Assembly: GCA_036562495.1 (NCBI GenBank)
Contig: DATCKA010000072.1
Coordinates: 10,057 to 74,056, forward strand
Reading direction: 5' to 3'
DNA length: 64,000 bases
Source: Geochorda sp036562495
GTDB lineage: Bacteria > Bacillota > Limnochordia > Limnochordales > Geochordaceae
Part shown: in pieces, positions 8,265 through 16,426 of the stretch
Layout of the letters: each line of letters starts with the position of its first letter
Numbering within the stretch: position 1 is the stretch's first letter
Notes under the pieces: generated by a model
What the model was told of the DNA's origin: nothing
Databases searched by the model: none
Seen by the model: the letters and a program-made list of their open reading frames with translations, nothing else
Made by a program: the position numbers and the translations under genes

Positions 8265-9713
8265 GTGGGTAGTGGCGTGACGCGCCGACGCATGCGGTGG
8301 TGGCTCGTGCTCGTGGCCGCCGTTTTGCTGGGCGGGGGCATCGGCATGCTGTACGAGCCGCTCCTGGAGGCTCTCCCCCTGCCCCGATGGCCCTGGTGGG
8401 GTCCCCGGGTCCAGGTGGGCGAACGCGAGTTTCGCCCCGACGTGCGGGTCCGCCCCGACGTGACCCTCGAGCTCCAGGTATGGGACGTGGACCAGCCCGC
8501 GCTGCTGGAGGCCGGTCGATGGCAACAGGTCCTGACCGAGGGGCTCGAAGCCTTCCGGGCACGCTACCCCAACGTCACGGCGCAGGTGAGGGTGTTGTCC
8601 TGGACGGAGTACCCGGATGCCGTGACCGAGGCGCTGCAGATGGGGGACCTTCCCGACGTGCTGGGCACCCCCGATGCCGTCTACTTCCTCGACGCGCGCT
8701 GGCAGGTGCCCCTGCGCCGGTACATGGAGCCCCGGCTCCCCCAGGTGCGCTCCATGGCCATGATGCCTGGCGCCTGGGATCTCGTCAGCCGGGATGACGA
8801 GTGGTGGGGCGTGCCGCGGTGGGTGGAGTGGCACGGCTGGCTCAAGAGGGCGGGCACGGCCCAGCCGCGGGTCTGGCTGCACTCGGGCCATCCTCTCACC
8901 TGGCGTTACCTTGCGATGACCCTTACGCCACCATCTCCGGGGCCGGTCTGGCAGCGCCAACGGCTCGAAGCCGCCGCCGCCTGGGTAGCCGCTGCGCCGG
9001 TCAGCGGAGGGAGGGCCCAGGGCGGCATCCCCCTGCAGCGATCGGACCTGAGCTTGCTCGAGCCCCTGTACACCGGAGAGGCCGACGCCGTGGGGCCGGT
9101 CAGCGGAAGACTCCTGCGGCGGCTGGGCGCGTGGCCGTACCCGGCGTCGGCGACGCCCCAGGCTGGCCTGGTCGCCGCTCCGGTCGACGCAGAGGAAGCG
9201 AGCCGGCTCCCCGGGCCCCTGTTGAGCGCCAGCGGATATCTGGTGCTGGCCCGCCCTGGCGCCGACGACGTGCGGGTGCAAGTGGCCTTCGAGCTGGCGT
9301 GGCACCTGGCCCGCTGGACCGCCTGGGCCCTGAGCGGGTTTGAGGCCGTGGTCCCCGTCTGGAACCCCCAGTGGCAGGAGCCCCCTTCGCGTCGGCAGCT
9401 TCGGGATGCACCGCCTCCGGAATACGTCCCCTGGTGGCACGGCCTCGCGCTCCCCCCGGGCGTCGACGTGCTGCTGCAGACGCCGCCCGTATCCGAGGGC
9501 TCTCCCACATCCAGCACGAGGGCCTCGGGCGACGCACCGCCTCTGTTGTCGTCGGGCCCGGCCGTATGGGGCGCCAGGCCGTGGGAGGAGGCGCTCCACG
9601 AGATGCACGCCGTCCGGGAGGCGGCGGCTCGGCTCGCATCCGGACGGATAGGGCTGGCAGACTTCCTGGGGCAGGCCACGTCCGACTCGACGGCCCCGTC
9701 ACATGCCCCATGA
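8265..9713 (+). CDS. Extracytoplasmic solute-binding-like protein
   Basis: 482 residues starting directly after the transpeptidase stop (GTG 8265, or GTG 8277 with AGGTGGG ahead). One N-terminal transmembrane helix (WWLVLVAAVLLGGGIGML) anchors it. The exposed part has the N-lobe pattern of ABC sugar-binding proteins: GLEAFRARYPNVTAQVRVLSW, then LPDVLGTPDAV and a middle WWGVPR. No lipobox cysteine is present, so it stays as an anchored protein. No permease or ATPase gene is adjacent, making a transport role uncertain; a sensory or wall-associated role beside the transpeptidase is possible. The C-terminal half is weakly conserved. Confidence 0.65.
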   Translation: MGSGVTRRRMRWWLVLVAAVLLGGGIGMLYEPLLEALPLPRWPWWGPRVQVGEREFRPDVRVRPDVTLELQVWDVDQPALLEAGRWQQVLTEGLEAFRARYPNVTAQVRVLSWTEYPDAVTEALQMGDLPDVLGTPDAVYFLDARWQVPLRRYMEPRLPQVRSMAMMPGAWDLVSRDDEWWGVPRWVEWHGWLKRAGTAQPRVWLHSGHPLTWRYLAMTLTPPSPGPVWQRQRLEAAAAWVAAAPVSGGRAQGGIPLQRSDLSLLEPLYTGEADAVGPVSGRLLRRLGAWPYPASATPQAGLVAAPVDAEEASRLPGPLLSASGYLVLARPGADDVRVQVAFELAWHLARWTAWALSGFEAVVPVWNPQWQEPPSRRQLRDAPPPEYVPWWHGLALPPGVDVLLQTPPVSEGSPTSSTRASGDAPPLLSSGPAVWGARPWEEALHEMHAVREAAARLASGRIGLADFLGQATSDSTAPSHAP

Positions 9714-9741
9714 GGCCCCCGTGCCGGCTCGGCCCTGGCCG

Positions 9742-10083
9742 TCAGGCGGGGGCCGGCGACGGCCGACCGCGACGCACGAGGGCTCGCCCCCGTGGGGTGA
9801 GGCGCCAGCTCACGGCAGCACCTGACGTCCACGACACGTCCGTCGTGGCCAGGGGGCACGCGGTGGTCACCGGGCAGCGGCGGCAGACCGGCTCGCCCGG
9901 CGACACAGCAGGGCAAGCCTGGCCCCGGGGCGCGGGCGCTATCAGCCCCAGCGCGGCCAGCTGGCGCAGCATCAGGCGCAACTGCTGGGGGTCCACCCGA
10001 AGCCGGCCGGCGAGGTCCGTCGCGCTGCCGGCGCGCCCGGAGGCCACCTCCTCGAGGAGGCGGGCCAGGGGTCTCTCGCTCAT
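9742..10083 (-). CDS. FeoC-like winged-helix protein with four cysteines
   Basis: 113 residues, overlapping the end of feoB by ATGA (start 10083). The N-terminal half is a small winged helix (SATDLAGRLRVDPQQLRLMLRQL). The central cysteines, C57, C67, C70 and C76, are spaced C-x9-C-x2-C-x5-C, like the Fe-S-binding loop in FeoC proteins. The C-terminus is an extra ~35 residues ending in proline-rich sequence. FeoC is thought to sense iron or oxygen and to adjust FeoB stability or transcription. Third gene of a feoA-feoB-feoC order. It is longer than enteric FeoC (about 80 residues). Confidence 0.75.
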   Translation of the reverse strand: MSERPLARLLEEVASGRAGSATDLAGRLRVDPQQLRLMLRQLAALGLIAPAPRGQACPAVSPGEPVCRRCPVTTACPLATTDVSWTSGAAVSWRLTPRGRALVRRGRPSPAPA

Positions 10084-12146
10084 GCCGCCCACAGGTGCAG
10101 GGCCCCCCAATGGACGCCCCACGCCAGCACGCCCGCCAGGAGAAGCGAGTATCCGACCGCGACGAGCGTCCACCTGGTCGAGCCCGTCTCCTGGTAGATG
10201 GTGACGGCCGTAGCCAGGCAGGGCGTGTAGAAGGTGTAGAAGACGAGGTACGAAAGCGCCTGCGGCACAGTCAGGGCGGCACGCAGAGCGGCGCCCAGAC
10301 CCTGCTCGGAGCCTGAGGCGTACAACACCGCCATGGCGGGCAGCGAGGCTTCCTTGGCGAGGAAGCCGGGGAACAGGGAGACGATCAGCCGCCAGTCGAA
10401 GCCCAGCGGACGCCCGAGGGGCTCCAGCAGGTGCCCCAGCCCGGCGGCGAGGCTCGACTCGACCGACCCCGACGGAAAGTAGGCGATGGCCCACACCACC
10501 GCGGTCATGGGGGCGATGACGGTGACCGCTCGCTGCAGGAAGTGGGCCGTCTGGTGCCACGCGTAGAGCGCCACGTTGCGCATCCTCGGGAGGCGGTAGG
10601 GGGGCAGCTCGATGAGGAAGGGCTCCTCGTCTCCGCGCAGCGCGGTGCGGGAGAGCAGCCATGCGACCAGGAGCACCAGCGCCAGACCCAGGCCGTAGAG
10701 CCCCACCATCACCCAAGCCGCGCCGCCTCCCGGGAAGAAGACTCCGGCCATGAAGCCGATGACCACCAGGCGAGCGGAGCAGATGACCAGCGGCGAGACC
10801 AGGACGCTGATCAGGCGCGAGGTCGTCGACGAGGCGGTGCGCGCCGCCATGACGGCCGGCACGTTGCAGCCGTAGCCGATGAAGAGCCCGATGCCGGCCT
10901 TGCCCTGCAGTCCGAAGCGGCTCAGCAACCGGTCCAGCACGAAGGCGGCCCGGGCGAAGTAGCCCGAGTCCTCCAGCAGCCCCAGGAACAGGAAGAAGGC
11001 GGCGATGAGCGGGGCAAACAGGGCCACCGTGGCGACGCCGGCCATCAGCCCGTCGGTGAGCAGCGCCACCGCCCAGGGCGCCACCCGATCTCCCAGGACG
11101 CCCGTGACGGAGCCCGACAGCCAGGCGAAGAACCCGTCCAGCCAATCCTGCACGGGGCCCGCGGCCCGAAAGGCCGCCCATATCCCGGCCGCCAGCGTGG
11201 CTGCGGTCAGCGGCGGGCCGACCACGGGATGGGTGACGATCAGGTCGACCCGGTCGGCCAGGCTCGCATGCATCCCTCTCGGCGGCCGGTCGGCGACCCT
11301 CTCGCGTAGCGCCTCCCGCACCACGGATGCGACCCAGGCGTAGCGGGCGTCCGCCACCCTCACCGGGCCATCGGGCGCGGCGGCCTCTACCGCCCGAAGC
11401 AGGTGCTCCCGCTCCGTCTCGGACAAGATGGCCTCGATCTCCCGGATGGCCTCGGGGTCTTGCTGGATTAGGGCCAGAGCCAGCCGACGCCCCGCGCCCG
11501 GCCGGTCGGAGGGGATCCGGCCGGCCAGGCTCGCCACCAGCTCCTCCAGGGTCGGGTCGGGGTAGACCGGGGGAGGCGGTGCCTGTAGCCCGTCGGCGAT
11601 GGCCGACGCCAGCGTGCGGCGCAGCACGTCCAGCCCCTCGCCCGTGGCCCCTACGACCGGCACTGCCGGCACGCCCAGTCGACGAGCGAGGGCGTCGACG
11701 TCGACCTCCACCCCTCGGGCTCGAGCCATGTCGCCCATGGTCAGAGCCACGACCATGGGGATGCCGAGCTCCAGGAGCTGGGAGGTCAGGTAGAGGTTGC
11801 GCTCCAGGTGCAGCACGTCGACCACGTTGACGATGAGGTCGGGCTTCTCTTGCAGGAGGAACTGGCGGGTGACGGACTCCTCCAGGGTGTAGGACTCCAG
11901 GCTGTAGCTGCCGGGCAGGTCGACCACCACAGCAGTGCGGCCGGCCAGCTCCAGCAACCCCTCCCGGCGCTCCACGGTCTTGCCGGGCCAGTTGCCGACC
12001 CGCTGGTGGAGGCCGGTCAGGGCGTTGAAGAGGCTGCTCTTGCCGACGTTGGGGTTACCGACCAGCGCCACTACCACGGGACGCTGCTCGGTGTCGACCG
12101 GAGGGGCTTGCGTCGTTACATGGCAGCCCATCGGGGACGACCCCAT
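10080..12146 (-). CDS. feoB: Ferrous iron transporter FeoB
   Basis: 688 residues. The cytosolic GTPase domain (about residues 22-190) has G1 GNPNVGKSS (30-38) and G3 DLPGSY. G4 reads TMGD where NxxD is standard. A helical GDI-like region follows, then the membrane part with two Gate motifs (FLGLLEDSGYFARAAF with GYGCNVPA; LFPGFLAKEA). It imports Fe2+ across the inner membrane. The start may be ATG 12146 or ATG 12131; both overlap the feoA stop. The downstream FeoC-like gene overlaps by four bases. Confidence 0.95.
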   Translation of the reverse strand: MGSSPMGCHVTTQAPPVDTEQRPVVVALVGNPNVGKSSLFNALTGLHQRVGNWPGKTVERREGLLELAGRTAVVVDLPGSYSLESYTLEESVTRQFLLQEKPDLIVNVVDVLHLERNLYLTSQLLELGIPMVVALTMGDMARARGVEVDVDALARRLGVPAVPVVGATGEGLDVLRRTLASAIADGLQAPPPPVYPDPTLEELVASLAGRIPSDRPGAGRRLALALIQQDPEAIREIEAILSETEREHLLRAVEAAAPDGPVRVADARYAWVASVVREALRERVADRPPRGMHASLADRVDLIVTHPVVGPPLTAATLAAGIWAAFRAAGPVQDWLDGFFAWLSGSVTGVLGDRVAPWAVALLTDGLMAGVATVALFAPLIAAFFLFLGLLEDSGYFARAAFVLDRLLSRFGLQGKAGIGLFIGYGCNVPAVMAARTASSTTSRLISVLVSPLVICSARLVVIGFMAGVFFPGGGAAWVMVGLYGLGLALVLLVAWLLSRTALRGDEEPFLIELPPYRLPRMRNVALYAWHQTAHFLQRAVTVIAPMTAVVWAIAYFPSGSVESSLAAGLGHLLEPLGRPLGFDWRLIVSLFPGFLAKEASLPAMAVLYASGSEQGLGAALRAALTVPQALSYLVFYTFYTPCLATAVTIYQETGSTRWTLVAVGYSLLLAGVLAWGVHWGALHLWAA

Positions 12147-12544
12147 CCCTGTGACCGGACGGCCGCCCCCGGCTCAGGGGTGCGCACACCGGGTGTCGGT
12201 ACGGGGGTCGTCGCGGGGGCGCTCACCCGCTCGACCCAGACGCGCTCGGCCATCCGACGTCCGAGCGCCAGTCGGCTGCCCCTGACGGCGATGACGGCAG
12301 ACCCTCCGATGGCCTGGATTACGGAGAGGGGGGTGCCGGGTACCAGCCCCAGGGCCAGGGCCCGAGCCCGAAGACCGCGTCCGCCTGCCAGGTGGCGCAG
12401 GACCCCTACCTCGCCCCGCTGCAGCTCGGAGAGCGGCACCCACTGCGGGGGCGAAGAGTGCCGGCCCGGCCGGGCGCATGGCGGTGCCTCCGAAGCGCAG
12501 CCCATGGACAGCGGGCGCAAGTAGGAGTTATTATTACTAACCAT
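12116..12544 (-). CDS. feoA: FeoA-type SH3-like iron transport protein
   Basis: 142 residues from ATG 12544, directly after AAGGAGAG, the best ribosome site in this gap. The FeoA core (WVPLSELQRGEVGVL, then ARALALGLVPGTPLSVIQ and VAVRGSRLALGR) forms an SH3-like barrel expected to contact FeoB. There is a 35-residue N-terminal extension that includes two cysteines; ATG 12505 would remove part of it. An unusually basic and proline-rich tail follows the barrel. The gene ends inside feoB, so the two are co-translated. Confidence 0.85.
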   Translation of the reverse strand: MVSNNNSYLRPLSMGCASEAPPCARPGRHSSPPQWVPLSELQRGEVGVLRHLAGGRGLRARALALGLVPGTPLSVIQAIGGSAVIAVRGSRLALGRRMAERVWVERVSAPATTPVPTPGVRTPEPGAAVRSQGWGRPRWAAM

Positions 12545-12590
12545 TCTCTCCTTCGCCACCGGCATGAGACTGACAATCGCTCTCACCCCA

Positions 12591-12619
12591 AGACTACGCA
12601 GAGCCTGTCCAACCGTCAA
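12591..12619 (-). promoter_or_regulatory. feo operon promoter
   Basis: On the minus strand TTGACG (12619-12614) and TAGTCT (12596-12591) are separated by exactly 17 bases. The predicted start near 12584 gives a leader of about 40 bases before ATG 12544. The first codons of feoA are strikingly AT-rich (GTTAGTAATAATAAC) with GTTA/TAAC ends, a possible metal-regulator site, although it lies downstream of the start. Confidence 0.6.
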
Positions 12620-12681
12620 GGGTACGCCAGTCAGGCCGCCCCGGGGACATTCGTCACTCCTGGTGGACGATAGCGTCGCTT

Positions 12682-12687
12682 TACAAT
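12682..12687 (+). promoter_or_regulatory. Possible -10 box ahead of the cytochrome operon
   Basis: TACAAT lies 130 bases ahead of the heptaheme cytochrome start, in the divergent gap with feo. No good -35 box is seen at 16-18 bases, so the promoter may need an activator. The rest of 12620-12817 shows nothing else recognisable. Confidence 0.3.
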
Positions 12688-12817
12688 GGAGCCGGAGCGG
12701 CCAGGGATAGACTCAGGTCTCCATGGAGCCCAAGTCGGGTCTCCGCCGGATGGGACGGAGCGGGGGGGAGCGGTAGACTCCACCGCGGTGACATGACCAC
12801 CAGCACGGGGGGCAACG

Positions 12818-13801
12818 GTGGTGAAGGATCGCACGCGCACAGGAGGGTGGGCGCGTTCGGCCGGGGTCGTCCTTCTCCTGGCTCTGGCCCTGGTGGGGGT
12901 AAGGGGAGCGGGGGACGCCGCGGCTGAGGGCGATGCCCCGGAGGAGGCGGCGCCGGCAGCCGTCTCGCCTTTCGACATCTTGGACGAGGCGAGCCAGGCG
13001 TGCCTGAGCTGCCACGAGATGGAGGGGATGTCCGTCATCTTCGCGGACGGGGTCGAGGTGGACGTGCGGGTCGACCCGGAGGTCTTCGCCAGCTCGGTCC
13101 ACGCCCAGGCAGGCCTGGGCTGTCAGACCTGTCACGTCGGGTACGACGAGTATCCCCACCCCGAGGTGACGCAGACGCGGTCGAAGTGGGTGCTGGAGCA
13201 GCAGCAGGTGTGCGCCTGGTGTCACTCGGCAGGCGACGACTTCAACCTCGGGGTGCACGGGCGCGCCTTGAGCCTGGGCGATCCCGACGTACCCAACTGC
13301 ACGACCTGCCACGGCGACGCGCATGCCATCCAGCCGGTCTCGACGCCGTCTTTCAGAGCCGGCATCGTGGACACGTGCGCCTCCTGCCACGCCGACGACG
13401 AGCTGATGACGGCCCACGGCGTCAGGACGGGCACGGTCCCGAGTTACCTGGCGGAGTTTCACGGGCTGACCGCCTCCCTCCTCAAGGAGAAGGGCGAAAA
13501 CATCCCCGTCGCGGTTTGCTCCGACTGCCACGGGGCCCACGCCATCCTGCCGGCCGACGATCCGAGATCCAGCGTCTACGTCACCAACCTGCCTGCCACG
13601 TGTCGCAAGTGCCACCCGGACGCCACCGACGCCTTCGCGACGGCATGGAGCATGCACGACAACCCCGAGCGACACCCGCTGGTGGGCGGCATCGCGTGGT
13701 TCTACCGGATCGTCACGGGCATCTCGGTGCTGGGCTTCTTGGGCTACATCGCCCTGGAACGGGCCCACCAGCGCCGGGAGCACACACGGAGGGGGGCTTG
13801 A
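12818..13801 (+). CDS. Heptaheme c-type cytochrome with C-terminal membrane anchor
   Basis: 327 residues. The export signal (GVVLLLALALVGVRG) is followed by seven CXXCH heme sites: CLSCH 62, CQTCH 102, CAWCH 132, CTTCH 161, CASCH 187, CSDCH 234 and CRKCH 262. Additional histidines (H95, H114, H147, H200, H215) could be distal ligands. A transmembrane helix (about 291-311) near the C-terminus tethers it. It is expected outside the cytoplasmic membrane passing electrons from or to the cytochrome b encoded next. GTG 12818 follows GGGGGG. It fits the broad cytochrome c3/NapC-NrfB-like multiheme group; the redox partner is not known. Confidence 0.85.
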   Translation: MVKDRTRTGGWARSAGVVLLLALALVGVRGAGDAAAEGDAPEEAAPAAVSPFDILDEASQACLSCHEMEGMSVIFADGVEVDVRVDPEVFASSVHAQAGLGCQTCHVGYDEYPHPEVTQTRSKWVLEQQQVCAWCHSAGDDFNLGVHGRALSLGDPDVPNCTTCHGDAHAIQPVSTPSFRAGIVDTCASCHADDELMTAHGVRTGTVPSYLAEFHGLTASLLKEKGENIPVAVCSDCHGAHAILPADDPRSSVYVTNLPATCRKCHPDATDAFATAWSMHDNPERHPLVGGIAWFYRIVTGISVLGFLGYIALERAHQRREHTRRGA

Positions 13802-13807
13802 GCCGCC

Positions 13808-14608
13808 GTGCGGGCGAGTGTTGCGCAGCGGACGGCTAGCCAAGCGGGCACCGGTGTGGGCCGGGCGGAGCCACAGGCGTACGTCCAGCGCTTCACCCGG
13901 TGGCAGGTGGTGCAGCACGCCGTCCTGATGGTGAGCTTCACCGGGCTGGCAGTGACGGGCATCCCGCAGAAGTACGCCCAGCTTGCCATCAGTCGCTGGT
14001 TCATCGATGCGATGGGCGGGATCGAGCGAGTCCGCGAGATCCACCACGTGATGGCCTGGGTCCTGCTGGGGCTGGGCGTCGTGCATGCCCTGGAGATGGT
14101 GGCGAGAGCCACCCGCTACGGTCTGCGATCGCAGATGTGGCCGAGCATCCAGGACGTGCGGGACCTGGTGCACCAACTACGCTACTTCATGGGCCTCGAG
14201 AGCGAGGAGCCCCGCTTCGGCCGGTACTCCTTCAAGGAGAAGTTCGAGTACTGGGCCGTGGTCTGGGGCACGGCCGTGATGGGGCTGACGGGGCTGATCC
14301 TGCTCTATCCGGAGACGGCCACCCGATACCTACCCGGCGTCGCCGTCCCGGCCGCCAGGGCCGCCCACGGGGGCGAGGCGGTGCTGGCCGTGGTGGCCAT
14401 CCTCATCTGGCACATGTACAACGCCCACCTGCGTCCCGAGGTCTTCCCCATGGATCCGGTCATCTTCACCGGCCGCATGCCCAGGGAGCGAGCTCTGCGG
14501 GAGCACCCGCTGGAGTTCGAGCCCCCGGCCCGGGCATCGGACCAGACCTCGGCAACGGGGGCGCCCTTGACGTCGCCCGGAAGGGGAGGGGGCCCTTCTA
14601 CCCCCTAG
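13808..14608 (+). CDS. Membrane cytochrome b (formate dehydrogenase gamma/b561-like)
   Basis: 266 residues, six bases after the heptaheme gene, with GGAGGGGGG ahead of GTG 13808. About four transmembrane helices; candidate heme b ligands are H37, H79/H80, H93, H187 and H202. The layout (QHAVLMVSFTGLAVTGIP, EIHHVMAWVLLGLGVVHAL, ILIWHMYNAH) matches di-heme cytochromes b of formate dehydrogenase and related menaquinone oxidoreductases. It probably exchanges electrons between menaquinol and the flanking multiheme cytochromes. No catalytic molybdopterin subunit is encoded nearby. The C-terminal ~35 residues are polar and disordered. Confidence 0.82.
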   Translation: MRASVAQRTASQAGTGVGRAEPQAYVQRFTRWQVVQHAVLMVSFTGLAVTGIPQKYAQLAISRWFIDAMGGIERVREIHHVMAWVLLGLGVVHALEMVARATRYGLRSQMWPSIQDVRDLVHQLRYFMGLESEEPRFGRYSFKEKFEYWAVVWGTAVMGLTGLILLYPETATRYLPGVAVPAARAAHGGEAVLAVVAILIWHMYNAHLRPEVFPMDPVIFTGRMPRERALREHPLEFEPPARASDQTSATGAPLTSPGRGGGPSTP

Positions 14609-14640
14609 AGACCGTCGCCGAGAGAGGGGGTGTCATCGCA

Positions 14641-15075
14641 ATGCGGGCACGTTGGATGATCGGGCTGCTGGTCATGGGGCTGGCAGTGGCCTCGGTTGTC
14701 GCCGCCGGCGCGGCGCAACAGGCGACCCTGCCCCAGATCCCCGGCATCACGGCCGAGGACACCCATCCCAACGGGTGCAACGACTGTCACCGCAAGGTGA
14801 GCCCGGATCGGGACTACAGCCTGGCCACCGAGATCGCCAACATGGTCAAGGAGGGCCGGCACCCGCGGGTCTCCGATCGGATGCTCCAGGATCTGCCCAA
14901 GCAGTGCATCAACTGCCACAAGCCTGACAGCAAGTATCCGTTCGGGGAGCTCATGCACAAGGCGCACCTGGTGGGCGGTGCCGACAATCACTTCATCACC
15001 AACTACCAGGGCCAGTGCATGAACTGCCATGCCATGGATCCCAAGACCGGCAAGATCACGGTGAAGGGTCTCTGA
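14641..15075 (+). CDS. Triheme c-type cytochrome
   Basis: 144 residues with a signal peptide (MIGLLVMGLAVASVVAAGAAQ) and three heme sites: CNDCH, CINCH and CMNCH. Extra histidines (HPR, HKAHL, HF) may be axial ligands. It has no membrane anchor after the signal peptide, so it is either soluble outside the membrane or held by its uncleaved N-terminus. AGAGAGGGGG precedes ATG 14641. It sits between cytochrome b and ccmE, so it is likely part of the same electron chain as the heptaheme protein. Confidence 0.82.
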   Translation: MRARWMIGLLVMGLAVASVVAAGAAQQATLPQIPGITAEDTHPNGCNDCHRKVSPDRDYSLATEIANMVKEGRHPRVSDRMLQDLPKQCINCHKPDSKYPFGELMHKAHLVGGADNHFITNYQGQCMNCHAMDPKTGKITVKGL

Positions 15076-15127
15076 GGGGGCGGGGGCGCCCCCTCGCCCT
15101 TCCCTCCGGGAGAGGTCGAGGAGAGCG

Positions 15128-15592
15128 ATGCGACAGGGGACATCCCGATGGCGCCTCTGGTTGGGGGCCCTGCTGGTGGTGGGCGCGACGGCCTACCTGA
15201 TGGGCACGGCCTTCCAGGGGGCGACGACCTACTATCTGTCGGCCGACGAGGCCCTGGCGAGGGCGGCCGACAGGCGGGAGCCGCTCTCCGTGAGGGTGCA
15301 CGGGAGCGTCACGCCGGGGACGCTGCGGTTCGACGCGAGCGAGACCACCCTCCGCTTCGTGCTGGGGCCTGGCGAGACGGGCGCGTCCGAGGCCTCCGCC
15401 CGAGCCGCCGTCGCGACGGGGCCCTCCGGCTCGCGGGCGCGTGCCATCGACGTGGTCTACCGGGGCGCCCCGCCCGACAACCTCCAGGAGGGGAGCCCCG
15501 TCATCGTCGAGGGGCGACTGTGGGCCGACGGGCGGCTCGAGGCGACGCAGATCCTGGTCCAGTGTCCGTCGCGCTACGAGGCCGAGCGTTGA
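15128..15592 (+). CDS. ccmE: Cytochrome c maturation heme chaperone CcmE, CxxxY type
   Basis: 154 residues: N-terminal membrane anchor (WLGALLVVGATAYLM), then the OB-fold with VRVHGSVTPGTL, DVVYRGAPPDNLQEG and VIVEGRL. In most CcmE proteins a His in HxxxY binds heme covalently. Here the site reads CPSRY (C146, Y150), so Cys replaces His, a variant known from some Gram-positive bacteria, archaea and Desulfovibrio. It accepts heme from CcmC and hands it to apocytochromes. Other ccm genes are not in the window. The link to three multiheme genes explains its position. Confidence 0.88.
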   Translation: MRQGTSRWRLWLGALLVVGATAYLMGTAFQGATTYYLSADEALARAADRREPLSVRVHGSVTPGTLRFDASETTLRFVLGPGETGASEASARAAVATGPSGSRARAIDVVYRGAPPDNLQEGSPVIVEGRLWADGRLEATQILVQCPSRYEAER

Positions 15593-15635
15593 ACAGTCGG
15601 CCGATCGACGAGCGGCAAGAGAGGGGGTGTCTGGC

Positions 15636-16307
15636 GTGAGCGCTCCGGACAGGGCTGCCTCCGAGGGGCCCATCCGCGTGGTGGTGGCGGACGACCACAC
15701 CATCGTCCGCGAGGGCCTGGTCATGATCCTGCGCGCCGCACCCGACATCGAGGTGGTGGGCGAGGCGTCCGACGGCGAGCAGGCCATCGCCATGGTGCAG
15801 CAGCTGCAGCCCCACGTGGTGGTGATGGACATCTCCATGCCCGGCACGTCGGGGCTCGAGGCCATCCGTCGGATACGGCGAGACTGGCCGCAGGTCAAGG
15901 TGCTGGCACTGACCATCCATGAGTCCGAGGACTACATCCTGCATGTACTGCGGGCCGGCGTGCATGGGTACGTCGTCAAGCGCGCCGCGGGCCAGGAGCT
16001 CTTGAGCGCCATCCGGGCGGTGATGAGGGGTGAGTCGTACCTGCACCCCGCCATCGTCCAGGTGGTCCTGAGCGACTACCTGCACCGGCTCGAGCACGGG
16101 CAGGAGGCGCCCCTGCTCACCGAGCGGGAGCGGGAGATCGTGCGGCTCATCGCCGAGGGCTACAAAAACCGCGAGATCGCCCAGCGCCTCAACATCAGCC
16201 TCAAGACGGTGGAGACGCACCGCGCCAACATCATGCAAAAGCTCAACATCAACGACCGGGTCCAGCTGGTGCGCTTCGCGATCCGTACCCGCCTGATCGA
16301 ACCCTGA
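15636..16307 (+). CDS. NarL/FixJ-type response regulator
   Basis: 223 residues. The receiver domain has VVVADDHTIVREGL (acidic pocket), phospho-Asp in VVMDISMPGTSG, and the switch Lys in YVVKRA. The LuxR-type helix-turn-helix is LTEREREIVRLIAEGYKNREIAQRLNISLKTVETH. GTG 15636 follows GAGAGGGGG. It ends the cytochrome operon, with a strong terminator after it, and no histidine kinase is adjacent; the nearest kinase (31919-33859) already has its own regulator. It probably controls respiratory genes, by context only. Confidence 0.92.
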   Translation: MSAPDRAASEGPIRVVVADDHTIVREGLVMILRAAPDIEVVGEASDGEQAIAMVQQLQPHVVVMDISMPGTSGLEAIRRIRRDWPQVKVLALTIHESEDYILHVLRAGVHGYVVKRAAGQELLSAIRAVMRGESYLHPAIVQVVLSDYLHRLEHGQEAPLLTEREREIVRLIAEGYKNREIAQRLNISLKTVETHRANIMQKLNINDRVQLVRFAIRTRLIEP

Positions 16308-16325
16308 GTCGGGATAGGGTCTTGT

Positions 16326-16360
16326 GCCCGGACGAGATCAGGTCCGGGCCCTCCTTTTGG
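16326..16360 (+). terminator. Rho-independent terminator of the cytochrome operon
   Basis: Perfect 8-base stem GCCCGGAC (16326-16333) with GTCCGGGC (16342-16349), 8-base loop, then CCTCCTTTT. It lies 18 bases after the response regulator stop. Confidence 0.8.
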
Positions 16361-16426
16361 TACCGCCCCCATCCGATGGTGTCTCCCCGTAGCCCGGCGC
16401 GACCCTCTAGGTGGGGGCGATGCCGC

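Noticed and set aside
7269..9608. A 779-codon minus-strand frame opposite the transpeptidase and binding-like protein
   Set aside because: Antisense to a conserved YkuD gene; composition typical of shadow frames.
8277..9713. Anchored binding-like protein as an ABC sugar transporter subunit
   Set aside because: No permease or ATPase partner is adjacent and there is no lipobox; kept only as a fold-level call.
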